Below, piece after piece: positions 46,806 through 57,200 of a DNA stretch of 64,000 nucleotides. Each line of letters opens with the position of its first letter. Positions within the stretch are counted from its first letter, which is position 1. The stretch lies in assembly GCA_013423325.1 (NCBI GenBank), contig BLJB01000039.1, positions 248,001 through 312,000 of the forward strand. The letters run 5' to 3'. The translations under genes and the position numbers were made by a program. Source of the DNA: Usnea hakonensis. Its lineage: Eukaryota > Ascomycota > Lecanoromycetes > Lecanorales > Parmeliaceae. The notes below the pieces were generated by a model that did not search any database, was not told the origin of the DNA, and saw only the letters and a list, made by a program, of their open reading frames with translations.

Positions 46806-49172
46806 ATGAGCGTGATTCCAGATCGGCCACCGTTGAAGTGGTCAGCCCAGTTAGAAGTTCTACCTCCAGAGGCCACTCCTCCTTTGCGAGGTGATAAGAT
46901 CATACTACCTCCCTTGGCACTTGAGCAACTTCTCACCGCTGCCACTGTAACTGTGTCAAGCATATCCCAGCCAGCGACGGCGAATTTCGATCCTTACAAT
47001 CCTCATAGCTTTGCCGCCGAAAGACAGGCTCGAGAGCAACGAGTTGAGCAACAACAGAATCTGCCACATCCTCTGACTTTCCGACTGGTCAATCCTATGA
47101 ATGGTAGGATTGTCTTTGCAGGTATCAGGGAGTTCTCTGCCGCAGAAAATGCAGTTGGGATAAGCCCATTTCTGAGGCAATCCCTGGGTTTTGGTGGCGA
47201 CAAGAGCATGAAAGACGGGAAACAGAAACGTTCTAGCACCGAACTCAACGGGTTAGGGACGCAAGAAATGATTGGGACACCACCGAGGCTTACTGTGCAT
47301 GTGCACGAAATACCAAAAGGAACTTATGTCAGGTTCAGGCCACTGGAGGCGGGTTACGACCCCGAGGATTGGAAGGCGCTTCTGGAGCAATATCTACGAG
47401 ACAATTATACTACTTTGACGAATGGTGAGATTCTTGCAATACCAGCCGGAAAGGATACGTTTCGATTTTTGGTGGATGGGCTCAAGCCAAATGAGGAGGC
47501 AATTTCTTTAGTTGATACAGATATCGAAGTGGACATTGAGCCTCTAAACGAAGAACAAGCCAGAGAAACGCTGCAAAAGCTCGTCCAGAAGTCTAAGAAG
47601 GCCCCAGGAACGAGCGAGGGCAGTTCTGCAGGTGGGAACATTGATTTGGACACCAATGAGGCCGGTCAGGTTCGCACTGGCGAGTACGTGGACTATAATC
47701 TTGGACAATGGGATAAAAGCAAGGATATAGAGCTCGAATTGACGAGCCTCGATGACAATGAGGACGTCGATCTATTCGTCACCCCGTTCGGAGCCAAGCA
47801 TCGCAGCAAGCCAAGGGAGGATGAATTCCTGTTTGGGGACTTTTCCACAAAAAGAACGAAGAGAGTCAAGATACGGCATACGAACGCTGAGTTAGACAAT
47901 GCAGAAGCTTTATGGGTGTCTGTGAGAGGCTATGGGGAATCTGGGCTTGACTCGCACGCACAAGCTCCACTACAATACAGTCTCCGGATCGCATCCATCG
48001 ACGAGTCACACATGTCCAATCAGGCCGACAGCACTTTGATTGATGATGATCCCGTTGAGCCAGACGAAGAGCGCTGTACTAATTGCCGTCAAGCTGTCCC
48101 GAAACGCACCATGTTTCTCCACCAAAATTTCTGCCTACGAAATAACATTCTCTGCCCTCACTGCCACATCGTCTACCAAAAATCTTCCTCAGAATGGCAA
48201 GATCATTGGCACTGTCCTCACGACTCTTCTCATGGCAACACGCTCTCTTCGCATTCTAAGCACGACTTCTTGATGCACACTTCACGGCCATGTCCGTCTT
48301 GCGACTACGAAGCTGCCAACACCCCTGACTTAGCACATCATAGATTCACAACCTGCCCCGGCAAACTAATTCTCTGCCAATTCTGCCATCTACAAGTCCC
48401 ACAGCAAGGCTCCGACGACCCAAGCCCTGACTCTGCAGAAGTAATCCTCTCCGGTCTGACACCCCACGAGCTCTCAGATGGCGCGCGGACCACCGAATGC
48501 CACATCTGTAGCAAGATTGTTCGACTCCGCGACATGTCAACCCATCTGAAGCACCACGATCTACAGCGCATCTCTCGCTCCAAGCCCCGCATCTGCAGAA
48601 ACGTCAACTGCGGCCGCACGCTTGACGACGTCAGCAAAAGCGGCGAAGTCAGAGTCCAAGGAGCGAGAAACGAGATTGGAGTCTGCGACGTTTGTTTCGG
48701 ACCTCTGTACGTGACGATGTACGACCCAGAAGGCAAAGCACTGCGCCGGCGCGTTGAACGTAAGTACCTCACGCAGCTCCTTACAGGATGCGGGCAACAC
48801 TGGTGCCGGAACGAGTACTGCAAAATAGGTCGCAAGTCTCTTGGCATGACGCAGGAGAGTCAGACCATCTCTTCGAAAGAAGCACTCGGCATGATCAAAC
48901 CGACTCTGGAGGGGTTGAAAAATGGAAATGTGCCCGTTCATTTCTGCACGGATGAGGCAAGTCAGAAAAGGAGGGTTCTGGCTGAGATAGTTGCTGCGGA
49001 GGGTGATGCAGGTGGAAAGGGGAAGGGGAAAGAAAGGGAGTTTTTGGGCGCAGGGAGTGGCTATGAGCTCGAGTGGTGTGTGGCTGCTTTGGAGGTAGCT
49101 GGCGGCGACTTGAACAGAGCTCGGGTTTGGCTACGAGACGTTGCGCCTACTAGGGCAGAGGCTGCGAGATGA
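46806..49172 (+). CDS. Ufd1-domain protein with zinc fingers and UBA-like C-terminus
   Basis: One uninterrupted exon, 788 residues. The N-terminal part is a Ufd1-type ubiquitin-binding double-psi barrel (DKIILPPLALEQLL, HPLTFRLVNP, then VHVHEIPKGTYVRFRPLEAG and NYTTLTNGEILAI). It lacks the short spacing of true Ufd1 and has an insert after ISPFLRQSLGFGGD. From about residue 420 follow several Cys/His clusters of TRAF/XAF1 type (CTNCRQAVPKRTMFLHQNFC, CPHCHIVYQ, CPSCDYEA, CQFCHLQV, CHICSKIVRLRDMSTHLKHH). Another cysteine group follows (CRNVNCGRTLDD, CDVCFGPLYV, GCGQHWCRNEYCKIG). The last 45 residues (ELEWCVAALEVAGGDLNRAR) look like a UBA helix bundle. I infer a Cdc48/ubiquitin-linked adaptor of filamentous ascomycetes. 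It probably acts in cytosol or nucleus. Confidence 0.85.
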   Translation: MSVIPDRPPLKWSAQLEVLPPEATPPLRGDKIILPPLALEQLLTAATVTVSSISQPATANFDPYNPHSFAAERQAREQRVEQQQNLPHPLTFRLVNPMNGRIVFAGIREFSAAENAVGISPFLRQSLGFGGDKSMKDGKQKRSSTELNGLGTQEMIGTPPRLTVHVHEIPKGTYVRFRPLEAGYDPEDWKALLEQYLRDNYTTLTNGEILAIPAGKDTFRFLVDGLKPNEEAISLVDTDIEVDIEPLNEEQARETLQKLVQKSKKAPGTSEGSSAGGNIDLDTNEAGQVRTGEYVDYNLGQWDKSKDIELELTSLDDNEDVDLFVTPFGAKHRSKPREDEFLFGDFSTKRTKRVKIRHTNAELDNAEALWVSVRGYGESGLDSHAQAPLQYSLRIASIDESHMSNQADSTLIDDDPVEPDEERCTNCRQAVPKRTMFLHQNFCLRNNILCPHCHIVYQKSSSEWQDHWHCPHDSSHGNTLSSHSKHDFLMHTSRPCPSCDYEAANTPDLAHHRFTTCPGKLILCQFCHLQVPQQGSDDPSPDSAEVILSGLTPHELSDGARTTECHICSKIVRLRDMSTHLKHHDLQRISRSKPRICRNVNCGRTLDDVSKSGEVRVQGARNEIGVCDVCFGPLYVTMYDPEGKALRRRVERKYLTQLLTGCGQHWCRNEYCKIGRKSLGMTQESQTISSKEALGMIKPTLEGLKNGNVPVHFCTDEASQKRRVLAEIVAAEGDAGGKGKGKEREFLGAGSGYELEWCVAALEVAGGDLNRARVWLRDVAPTRAEAAR

Positions 49173-49785
49173 GGGAGTGTCCTTGTTGGAACCTCTCGCC
49201 AAATGTCATTCTGGAGCCAAGATTCGGCAAAAGGCAGGGTCAGAAGCCCAAGCTCACCCCTGTTCAACTTAATGCTTTCTACCCCTTTCAAATCCTAAGC
49301 GAAGATCAGACGGCATGCCTGGTTCGAGCAGAGCAAGGCTCTTGGAGATGATCCTTTTCCCCGAAGCCCCGCTACGTCGTCGAAGCCATATAAAAGCTCA
49401 AAGGACCCCCGTATGCAAAGTATCTTCTTCGTTCCTACGAGCTATCAATCACGGCAGGTACGCTGGAGGTTCCCTCCTTAGCACGCTAGGGATAGGGAAT
49501 TGGGGTTTTTGGAACCTTTACATGGACTGGAGCATATAGAAGCGGTGGCCTTTACGCGTATGCAATCCAAAATAGCATATCCCTAGGGACAAACCCTCAA
49601 GTCCATCGGAATGTTGATAACGTGCCCATTCAGAAGTAGGTGCATGAAAAATGAGCAACGGTTAGGACAATGCTCTTGTCCAAAAAAGATCAGTCACAAT
49701 CTTGCGATTCGAAATTCCGCTATGCCTCTAATATTTTCTGTACAATGTCTCAAGACTCACGCCCACTCTACCCACACCCCCCTTT
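49173..49785. other. Convergent 3' region
   Basis: About 610 bp between the stops of the Ufd1-like gene and yip1. No gene or structural RNA recognised. Confidence 0.5.
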
Positions 49786-50882
49786 TCACCCAGTAGCCAC
49801 CCTTCCCAACGACCCCGTCCCTTTACTTGAGAATATCCCCATGATGCCGAACCCCACATAGAACAAGCCCAACGGATACGCCACCAACCCCCTCATACTG
49901 CGCATCCGGCCCACCGCGCAGAACATTTTACTGCTACTGTACGTGCACCAGCAAATCGCCAGCGAGCTAATCACATACCCCGCCGCCGTATCCATCGGCA
50001 ACACCACGCCTACAAAGCTAGTCAGCACGAGCGGGAGGAGGCAGTAACCCAAGACGCTGGCGCTGCGAGGGAACGTCAGCGTGCTTGACAGATTGCCACC
50101 ACCGCCGCCGTCCGCGACGCCGCTCATGTGATCGTGGTGTGTTTGTTGGGCGTAGGAGGGTGTGGAGGTCGGGGAGTTGCTTTCGGGGGGAGGGGACATG
50201 AGGGAGAAGATTGTGTGGAGGGAGAGGGAGCCGACGAGGGCGAGGCCGTAGATGTAGCCGAAGTGCACTTTGCCGGAGAAGAGTAGGAAGGTGCCGAAGA
50301 GGAGGAAGAAGAGGATCGGGCCGGCGAGGTCGGAGTCGTCCATTATGTGTTGGGAGATGGGGTGTAGGGGGTTGAGGACTGTTAGTGTCTGGGGGGAAGG
50401 ACCGTTGTTGTTAGCTTTGGTCGCTCATCACATGGGCACTTCATGCTGCTTCGGAAGGTTTGAAAGAAAGGACTGTTCGAGGGCCCGTTCCGTTGTCGAG
50501 TGTTGCTCTAGATAATGCACGTGCTGCATGAATTGGGGGCAGGTACCTTTCCCTTTATATGCCCAAAGTTAACCCCCAATTCCTCCAACAGCGGCGGCTC
50601 CCCGTCATATCCTTCCGTCCCAAACGCCGCAATCCACCCCGTCCTCAGTCCCCCTTGCTCTCCCATGCGCCCACTGACGCCCTGCCCTCCAAAATTGGGC
50701 GCCGCGCCGAACCCGCCAGAGCTCGGGTAGGGTTGTGAGACTGATGGTTGGCCGTAGCCATATTGTGCTTGTGACGGGGTGGAGTGGCCGGAGACGGGGG
50801 CTGGGTAGGTGGATTGGTAGAATTGGAGGTTTTGGGGGTTGTAGGGTTGTTGGGATTGTTGTTGGGGGTAGTATTGGGCCAT
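49786..50882 (-). CDS. yip1: Yip1, Rab-GTPase-interacting Golgi/ER membrane protein
   Basis: Two exons (50547-50882 and 49786-50388) give 312 residues. Yip1 is an essential, five-span membrane protein of ER-to-Golgi transport that binds Rab GTPases. The Gln/Pro/Tyr-rich N-terminal tail is typical. The family motif block is intact: GEPPLLEELGVNFGHIKGK, TLTVLNPLHPISQHIMDD, DLAGPILFFLLFGTFLLFSG and GYIYGLALVGSLSLHTIF. Then a short glycine-rich loop and LGYCLLPLVLTSFVGVVLPM, AAGYVISSLAICWCTYSSS, and a last span near LVAYPLGLFYVGFGIMGIF. The 158 bp intron separates the cytosolic part from the first span. A Gly/Ser/Thr/His-rich insert after FSLMSPPPES is longer than in yeast Yip1. Start at ATG 50882. 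Confidence 0.93.
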
Positions 50883-51098
50883 GGCGGCCGGATGTGGGAG
50901 TGTGGAGGATGCAGCGCTGATTTCTGCGGTGAGCTGTAATACTGCTATGTTTGGGATAAGACGTGTTTGGAAATTGAAGATGCCTGTAGGGCTGAAAGTC
51001 TTGGCGCGAATCACGGGCATTACGACAAGGCAGAAAACTAAGGTATTTTACTTTATGATGAAGTCTGGTTCAGTCCACGTCTTCTCAAACCAAAGAAC

Positions 51099-51367
51099 TC
51101 AAGCCTCTTCGCAAGCACATCTCCTACAACGTAATCCCGACTTCCTGAGCCAATCAAACATGCCCTCCTCATCAATTTCCGTCCATTCGGCCTCATTTTC
51201 ATCACTGTCACCTCGCTCCGGTGGGAAAAATGGCTAATACTCTGGCGAATGGCCGGAATCCCTTTCTTACTGGTTTCAGATTCCTCAGAATCCCGGGCCA
51301 CCTGGGGGCACATATTTTTGATCTTTTGCCAGCGGTTCCAAATGGCCATATAACCTTTACCCTGCAT
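51099..51367 (-). CDS. Candidate short gene or exon pair upstream of yip1
   Basis: The block 51099-51233 reads 44 residues with strongly protein-like composition (GDSDENEAEWTEIDEEGMFD, then WLRKSGLRCRRCACEEA) to a TGA. It is entered after a TAG acceptor. A preceding exon from ATG 51367 could be joined through a GTGGCC donor, but that choice is arbitrary and other starts are possible. Two CxxC-like cysteines near the end are the only motif. Function unknown. Confidence 0.3.
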
Positions 51368-52439
51368 GATGGCCCGTGTTTTAAGCCAGCAGTCTTATCT
51401 TGAAAATATGGTAACCTCCGGACTTCGCTATCCATCTAATTGGTGGTACTCGATCATAAGTTTCCCGACTCTGTCCCACAAGATGGCGACCACTGGCCTT
51501 GATTCTGCGAGTTGGTCTCGGATTTGATATCGTCAATAGCGACGGTGGCGGAATCTTTGGTAGTCTGGCGGCTCCGAGTCTTTCTCGCTTTGCCCAGTGA
51601 AGTTCAAGTTCAAGGTTCTAGATCGTTCCAGTGGGGTTGCTTTGTTCCGCTTGCGGCCATTCCTCGGAGATCCGTGACTCGTGCTTATTGCTTTTTGTTG
51701 CTCGATTAGAGTAGTAAGCCAGCCACATTAGCAAATGCTTTCGATTGTTTCATTCTTCTTCTCTGCCCTGTCTTGTCCGTTTGAAATCTGTTCCATTTCA
51801 CAAATTTCAGCTGTGGGTCAGTGCTTGCAAGCGAAGCTCTTCACAATCGTCAGCTTCAAAGTCAGCAGTCCAAGGCTGCTGCATGAGGTAGGTCCACCTT
51901 CGTCTTACCTTATGTACGCAAGAGTACTGCAGACTGGGTAAGTGGAGTGATTAGTCTCTTACCTTGACTACTTATTGTTATACGAGCGCAAATAGAGTAA
52001 GCTTGTTGTGGAAATCATGGGAACCAGCAAGCATCCCACCATGCCTCTTTGAATCGAAATCCTGAACAAGCTTTCAATCTAATGCTCTGAATGGTCCTCA
52101 CATTGCTTACTAACAAAGACGCCATTCCTTTACAGGCTTTACAGGATGTGTTGTGGCTTGAATGGGGGAAGATCAGGCCAGAATTGGGCGGGTCTAACAG
52201 TACCCTGCAGCAACCACGCCATCCATTGGCTCTCATTTTGGACACTTAGTAGACGGAGTGTCGGCTGTTAAGGATATGATATCAGCCTGCTGACCTGGTT
52301 CTCTCGGCCTTCTTCCCTTGGTCCAGGTCGAATACTTAAAGCAGGGCAAGCATCTCTCAGACAGGATGGCATCAATATTCAAGTGCAATACAACTTTGCA
52401 GCTCTTCTCGGCTATCCTATATTCAGACAAAGGCCCTCC
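51368..52439. other. Intergenic, nothing recognised
   Basis: About 1.1 kb with no gene-like frame that I can support. Confidence 0.45.
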
Positions 52440-52901
52440 ATGACAGTCTCACAGAAAAGGAAAACTGCCGAAGCAGTGGTGGCAGCATTTAACAACATGG
52501 ACGTTGATGGCATCATAGCTCGCCGCAGCCCGGGCTGCCGCCGCCACTTCATACCCAAGTCCATGGGAAATTCACCTCAAGATAACGCGACGTATAGAGA
52601 CTCTCTCCGTCAGCTGTCTGGTGTCTTTCAGAACTTTTCGTGCACCATCAATGACCTACTCGAGGACGAACAAGCCAACCGCATCTGTTTGTATCTGAGT
52701 GCCAGAGGTGATACCGTGGTTGGCGAGTATGTGAACGAGTACATGTGGCTGCTCGACTTTGACGAAAGTGGGGAGAAGATCACGTGCTCCAAAGAATACT
52801 CAGATACAATCCTAGCGCGAGATTTTTTCCCCAAGTTGAAGGCTGCGATGACTGCGCGGCATCAGAATTCGGCCAGTCAGGACGGGACGTTGGGAAGCTG
52901 A
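52440..52901 (+). CDS. NTF2/SnoaL-like small protein
   Basis: A single exon of 153 residues from ATG 52440. The pattern AEAVVAAFNNMDVDGIIARR, followed by the LRQLSGVFQNFSCTINDLLE helix-strand run, ICLYLSARGDTVVGEYVNEY and a YMWLLDFDESGEKIT strand, is that of the SnoaL/NTF2-like alpha+beta cone fold seen in many short fungal proteins of unknown role. There is no signal peptide, so it is probably cytosolic. Catalytic residues cannot be named. It is unlike the secreted SnoaL-like protein at 22 kb in sequence. A homologue search would be needed to see whether an upstream exon exists: the frame stays open back to 52383. Confidence 0.7.
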   Translation: MTVSQKRKTAEAVVAAFNNMDVDGIIARRSPGCRRHFIPKSMGNSPQDNATYRDSLRQLSGVFQNFSCTINDLLEDEQANRICLYLSARGDTVVGEYVNEYMWLLDFDESGEKITCSKEYSDTILARDFFPKLKAAMTARHQNSASQDGTLGS

Positions 52902-54202
52902 AGTTTCGATCCGTGAGTCTTGACTTTTGGATGGTCGAGTCATCACCCAAACTAGTACTACACCTCCTGACGACAGACTAGAGCCTTGGGATCATTCCAC
53001 GACCTGCGATCAAGTTTTTGAGGGCTTTGAGCTTGTGGTACGCTCTTTGCTCTCTCTCAAAGAAGCACAAATCAAGACGTACCTAGATTTTCATACTTTA
53101 TGACTAAAGGACCAGCATTAGCGTTATCGAGGAGTACAAATTTACCTTGGGCATTGAATGATAGGCACGAGTGAGCACATCTCCGGTATTTAAAGCGCAT
53201 CTGGTCATCGCATAGAGTAGCATTGGACTGTTTTGGATTCTAGTGCTAGCTAGCTCCTTCGTAGTATACTATGATACATGAATTGACCACAGGGCGGAGC
53301 TTCCTTCAGGTACCATAATGCAGAGCGCTCGGGCTGGATGGTTCTTCTATTTTTGATATTGATGCCGGCCCACTGCTGTACTGGATTTGATGTCAGAGTG
53401 AGGTAGATAGGAGTCGGGCAATATTAAAGAATAAGGCTGTACTTTGTTCCGATCTTCTTTTGATTGCAGAGCTCCATTATTATTAGTAAAATGCGCCAAA
53501 TTGTCATGCTTGTTCCGTTCTGAAGGAATGCTAGATAGACCATCTCTTCACGATTCACCAATTCAAGCTCCAGCCGTGTGAGTCCCAGAATCCTCGCTCG
53601 CATATGCTCTTGACGTGCAATGGCAGACCACATCCTCTCTGACATAAGTCGATGGTCCGTAACTCAATTGATCGTTTACGCTGGGATCATCTCACGTCGG
53701 ACACTGTGCTACCACTCGCTCTCTTCAGCTTGCATGAATTCCGTGATGCTTGATTACTACATCACCATACGTCGTATGTGTATGCATGATCAAAGACCTA
53801 TCTTTTGCACTTACTCTGGCCCAATGAGCAGATTGTTATTTGTAAGCATCTTGGGGCCACATTTTGATAAAGCTCCAGACCCTGCGTACACATCATTGTA
53901 TAGAATTACGGTGGAGCAGTTCCTGCAGCTAGAAAATTGCTTCTGGTTGCGTCAAGTGTCCGCCGTACTCGTAGCCAAGGCGCTAGAGATCTTAGTGCAA
54001 AAAATATTGTACTCCGTACGAGGCGCAATTTGCTTGGCTCCAGAACGTATAACGAACGATATACCATTTGGTAAATAGAACTCTCGTGGCTTTCAACTCT
54101 GTACTGCGTACTTTGTCTTTCATTCCCACACATGGACCAAATTAGACCTGATCGTACCCTTTAATTTGCCTCGAGGTGCTTCTCGACCGCCATCAGGGAA
54201 AC
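52902..54202. other. Intergenic with dispersed repeat copy 2
   Basis: About 1.3 kb without a supported gene. A 152-codon frame at 53620-54078 crosses the repeat and has no domain character. The end is the promoter of the helicase gene. Confidence 0.5.
53940..54001. repeat. Dispersed repeat, copy 2 (inverted relative to copy 1)
   Basis: Its reverse complement matches 37429-37496. The core reads TAGCCAAGGCGCTAG on this strand. Confidence 0.7.
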
Positions 54203-57200
54203 ATGATACGAGCTTTGGTATGTTGCTAGTCTTTCAACCTCCAAGCTGAGCGATACGTGTTGATACACTGGCTCTAGGTACTTCGTACTCGCACGTTGCC
54301 ATCAGCTCCATACTCTCGCAACGCCCTCATCTTCCAGCCATGGAGAGGTCCCCAGCGAAGCCGGTATAACTCTACCGATCAGGAGCTTAAGACTGCACAA
54401 AACAATGAGAGAGTTGCAGCAATGTTGTATGGAAAGAAGGAGAATGGAGGAGAGAAGGAAAATTCTGGAAGATCTATGCCAGAACAAGCAGCATCGAATC
54501 CTTCCTCTCATCATTCAGGAGTGCCTTCACATCACGGGGCCCAGACCTCGACAGGATCTAAATCGTCGAGTAAGAGCTCCAAAAAGCAAACCAAGCGGGA
54601 ACAGGCTGTGGTTAGCAGGAAGAGGAAGGCTACGGCTTCCCTCACCGACCGACCAGCAAGGCGAAAGCGCGTAGAGCTCAAAGACGAAGCCTATATCCGA
54701 AGCAACATGAGCATACCAACACCGCAGGAATATCCTAATGCACCGAAGACTATTTTCAAAACACCCAAAGTATCCATATACAATGTAGCGAACGGGTTAG
54801 CGGAGTGCCGCTCAGAGATCAATGCTCTAGATACATATGCCTTCCAATGCGTCGCCTATTACAATTCTGCGATGCATAACCAAGTAGCGGTGGGAGAAGG
54901 GCGAACCAAGGCAAGCTTTATATTCTCTTGAAGTGGCGTATACTAAATCTGTGTAGAAAGCCGCCGAAGACACCGCGTGGCTACACATGGTGGCAAAGTT
55001 TCACGAGCAAGGCATCCTTGGAGAGATAATTGATAAGAACTCTGGTATAAATCAATTCAACAAACAGACCATGACCAAAGCAAGACAAGAAGAAAAGAAT
55101 GCCATAATGGACATATACAATTACGCAGCTCGATTTGACGCTGTGCCTAGTGTTACTTTCAAGGTTCATCCTCGCATGGAACGCGGAAGACCAATGAAGT
55201 ACGTGGTAGTGACTGTGGAGCTTCCAGAGCAAGGTATATCCGTTAAATCTGAAGCCCGAGCAATCGAAGTTGCTGAGACTCGAGCTGCAACAATGTTTAA
55301 AGAGGAAGCAGAGAGATACCAAAAAATTTATGGCAGCGAAACCATTGTTATCAAAGACTCTGGTGCACTGACAACAGACAATGCGTCAAAGTTCATGGAA
55401 TTCTTGAAGATTGTTCGGCCGGGTGTGGATATTCAGGCGATTGCAACACAACCAAGGGAGAGAAAGATATTGGACAAGGTGCCCAATCGCGTCCAGATTA
55501 CGATCAATGGAGAACCATTGGGCCAGCCTGTGGAGATGTTAATCAAGAAGAAAGCTGAAGACATTGCTTTTCTCACCGCAGCTATTGCTATTAAGAAACA
55601 AGAACCGGAGCTATACCCCCGTTTCCTCCAAGCTTTGCGGATTGGCAATGGACAGATTCTGAGGCCTGTCCCGCCTATGGATATGACAGTCGACGAAGAT
55701 TGTTCTCTTTCCATGCGTGAAACAATCTTTGCAGCTCGCAGGGCAGGATTGCCCGACTCGGTTAAAGATGTTAGATCCGAAGTGGACCTTCCCGAAACCC
55801 GAAAAGGTAGTTATCGACGTCAACTGCAAGCCGATGAATCTCAAAGACGAGACGAGGATTTGCTACAAAGGATGAATCATTTCCTCTCAAACCCAGAGCT
55901 TGCAGATCTCCGAAACAAGAAAGCCGAACTACCGATGAATCAATATCGGGCCAAGGTCTTGGACCTGGTCAACAACAACGTCTACAGCATCATTGTTGGG
56001 GCTACCGGAAGTGGTAAGACTACCCAGGTACCGCAGATCTTGTTGGAAGACGCTATCAGCAAAGGCAACGGCGCTTCTTGCAATATTGTCTGTACTCAAC
56101 CTCGCCGGATAGCAGCAATTTCCGTTGCTAAGCGAGTCGCCGAGGAGAGAGCAGAGGCTCTACAGAACAGTGTTGGATATCAGGTTCGCTTTGACTCCAA
56201 GCTACCCCAAGTTGGAGGCAGCGTCACGTACTGCACGACCGGTATCCTGCAACAACAGCTTCAGCATCATCCTGACGACGTATTGGACAATCTATCGCAT
56301 CTGGTTATCGATGAAGTGCATGAACGCGACATGCTGATAGACTTCCTTCTTATAACACTGAAGAAGAACATCATGCAACGTCAAGCCCTTGGCAAGTCCA
56401 ATCCCCAAGTCGTGCTCATGAGCGCTACCATGGATACCGATCTCTTCGCGTCCTACTTCAAGAGCGACATCGCCGGTCAGGGTACCGTTGATTGTCCTTC
56501 ACTGAGCGTGCCCGGTCGGACATTTCCAGTCAAAGAGAGATATCTGGATGAGATATTGCAGGAGTTGCGTGCGACAAATTCTTCGGTCGAACTACAGGCA
56601 ATGTACGGAGATCTCGACACCAAGGACTATCTTGATGCTGAAACCACTTTTCGGAACGCAAATCCAACAACAGCTGACCAGGAGTCGTTAGACGAATCGA
56701 GGAAGGAAATATCAGTAATTGACTGGAAACGCGAGCGAGATTCCATCGCCAGCGAAGGAGCAGCAGATCCGGCAACAGTTAAAGAGAACGCGTTGATACC
56801 TTTCGGTCTCGTTGCTTGTACCATTGCGCATATTGCGAAGACCACCCAGGAAGGAGCCATATTAGTATTCCTTCCCGGTCTCGCAGAAATTGTAAAAGTC
56901 GAAGAGATCCTGAAGAGCCAAAGCATAGGCCTTGACTTCAAGGATGAGTCGAAGTTTAAGCTCTGTTTGCTGCATTCTAGTCTGTCTGATGGTCAGAATA
57001 AAGTCTTCGATCCAGTGCCAGAAGGCTGCAGAAAGATTATACTCGGCACCAACATTGCCGAGACCTCTATCACCATTCCCGACGTACAATATGTGGTTGA
57101 CACCGGTAAGCTTAGAGAGAAGCAATACGATCAAACTCGTCGCATCTCCCAGCTTCTTTGCACATGGGTCAGCAAATCCAATTCAAAGCAGCGAGCAGGT

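Noticed and set aside
48338..48847. 169-codon minus-strand frame
   Set aside because: Antisense shadow of the Ufd1-like gene's Cys-rich region.
49320..49340. GGTTCGAGCAG, another B-box-like sequence
   Set aside because: No matching A box or acceptor stem.
53620..54078. 152-codon plus-strand frame
   Set aside because: It crosses the dispersed repeat, lacks family features and shows no exon-like continuity.
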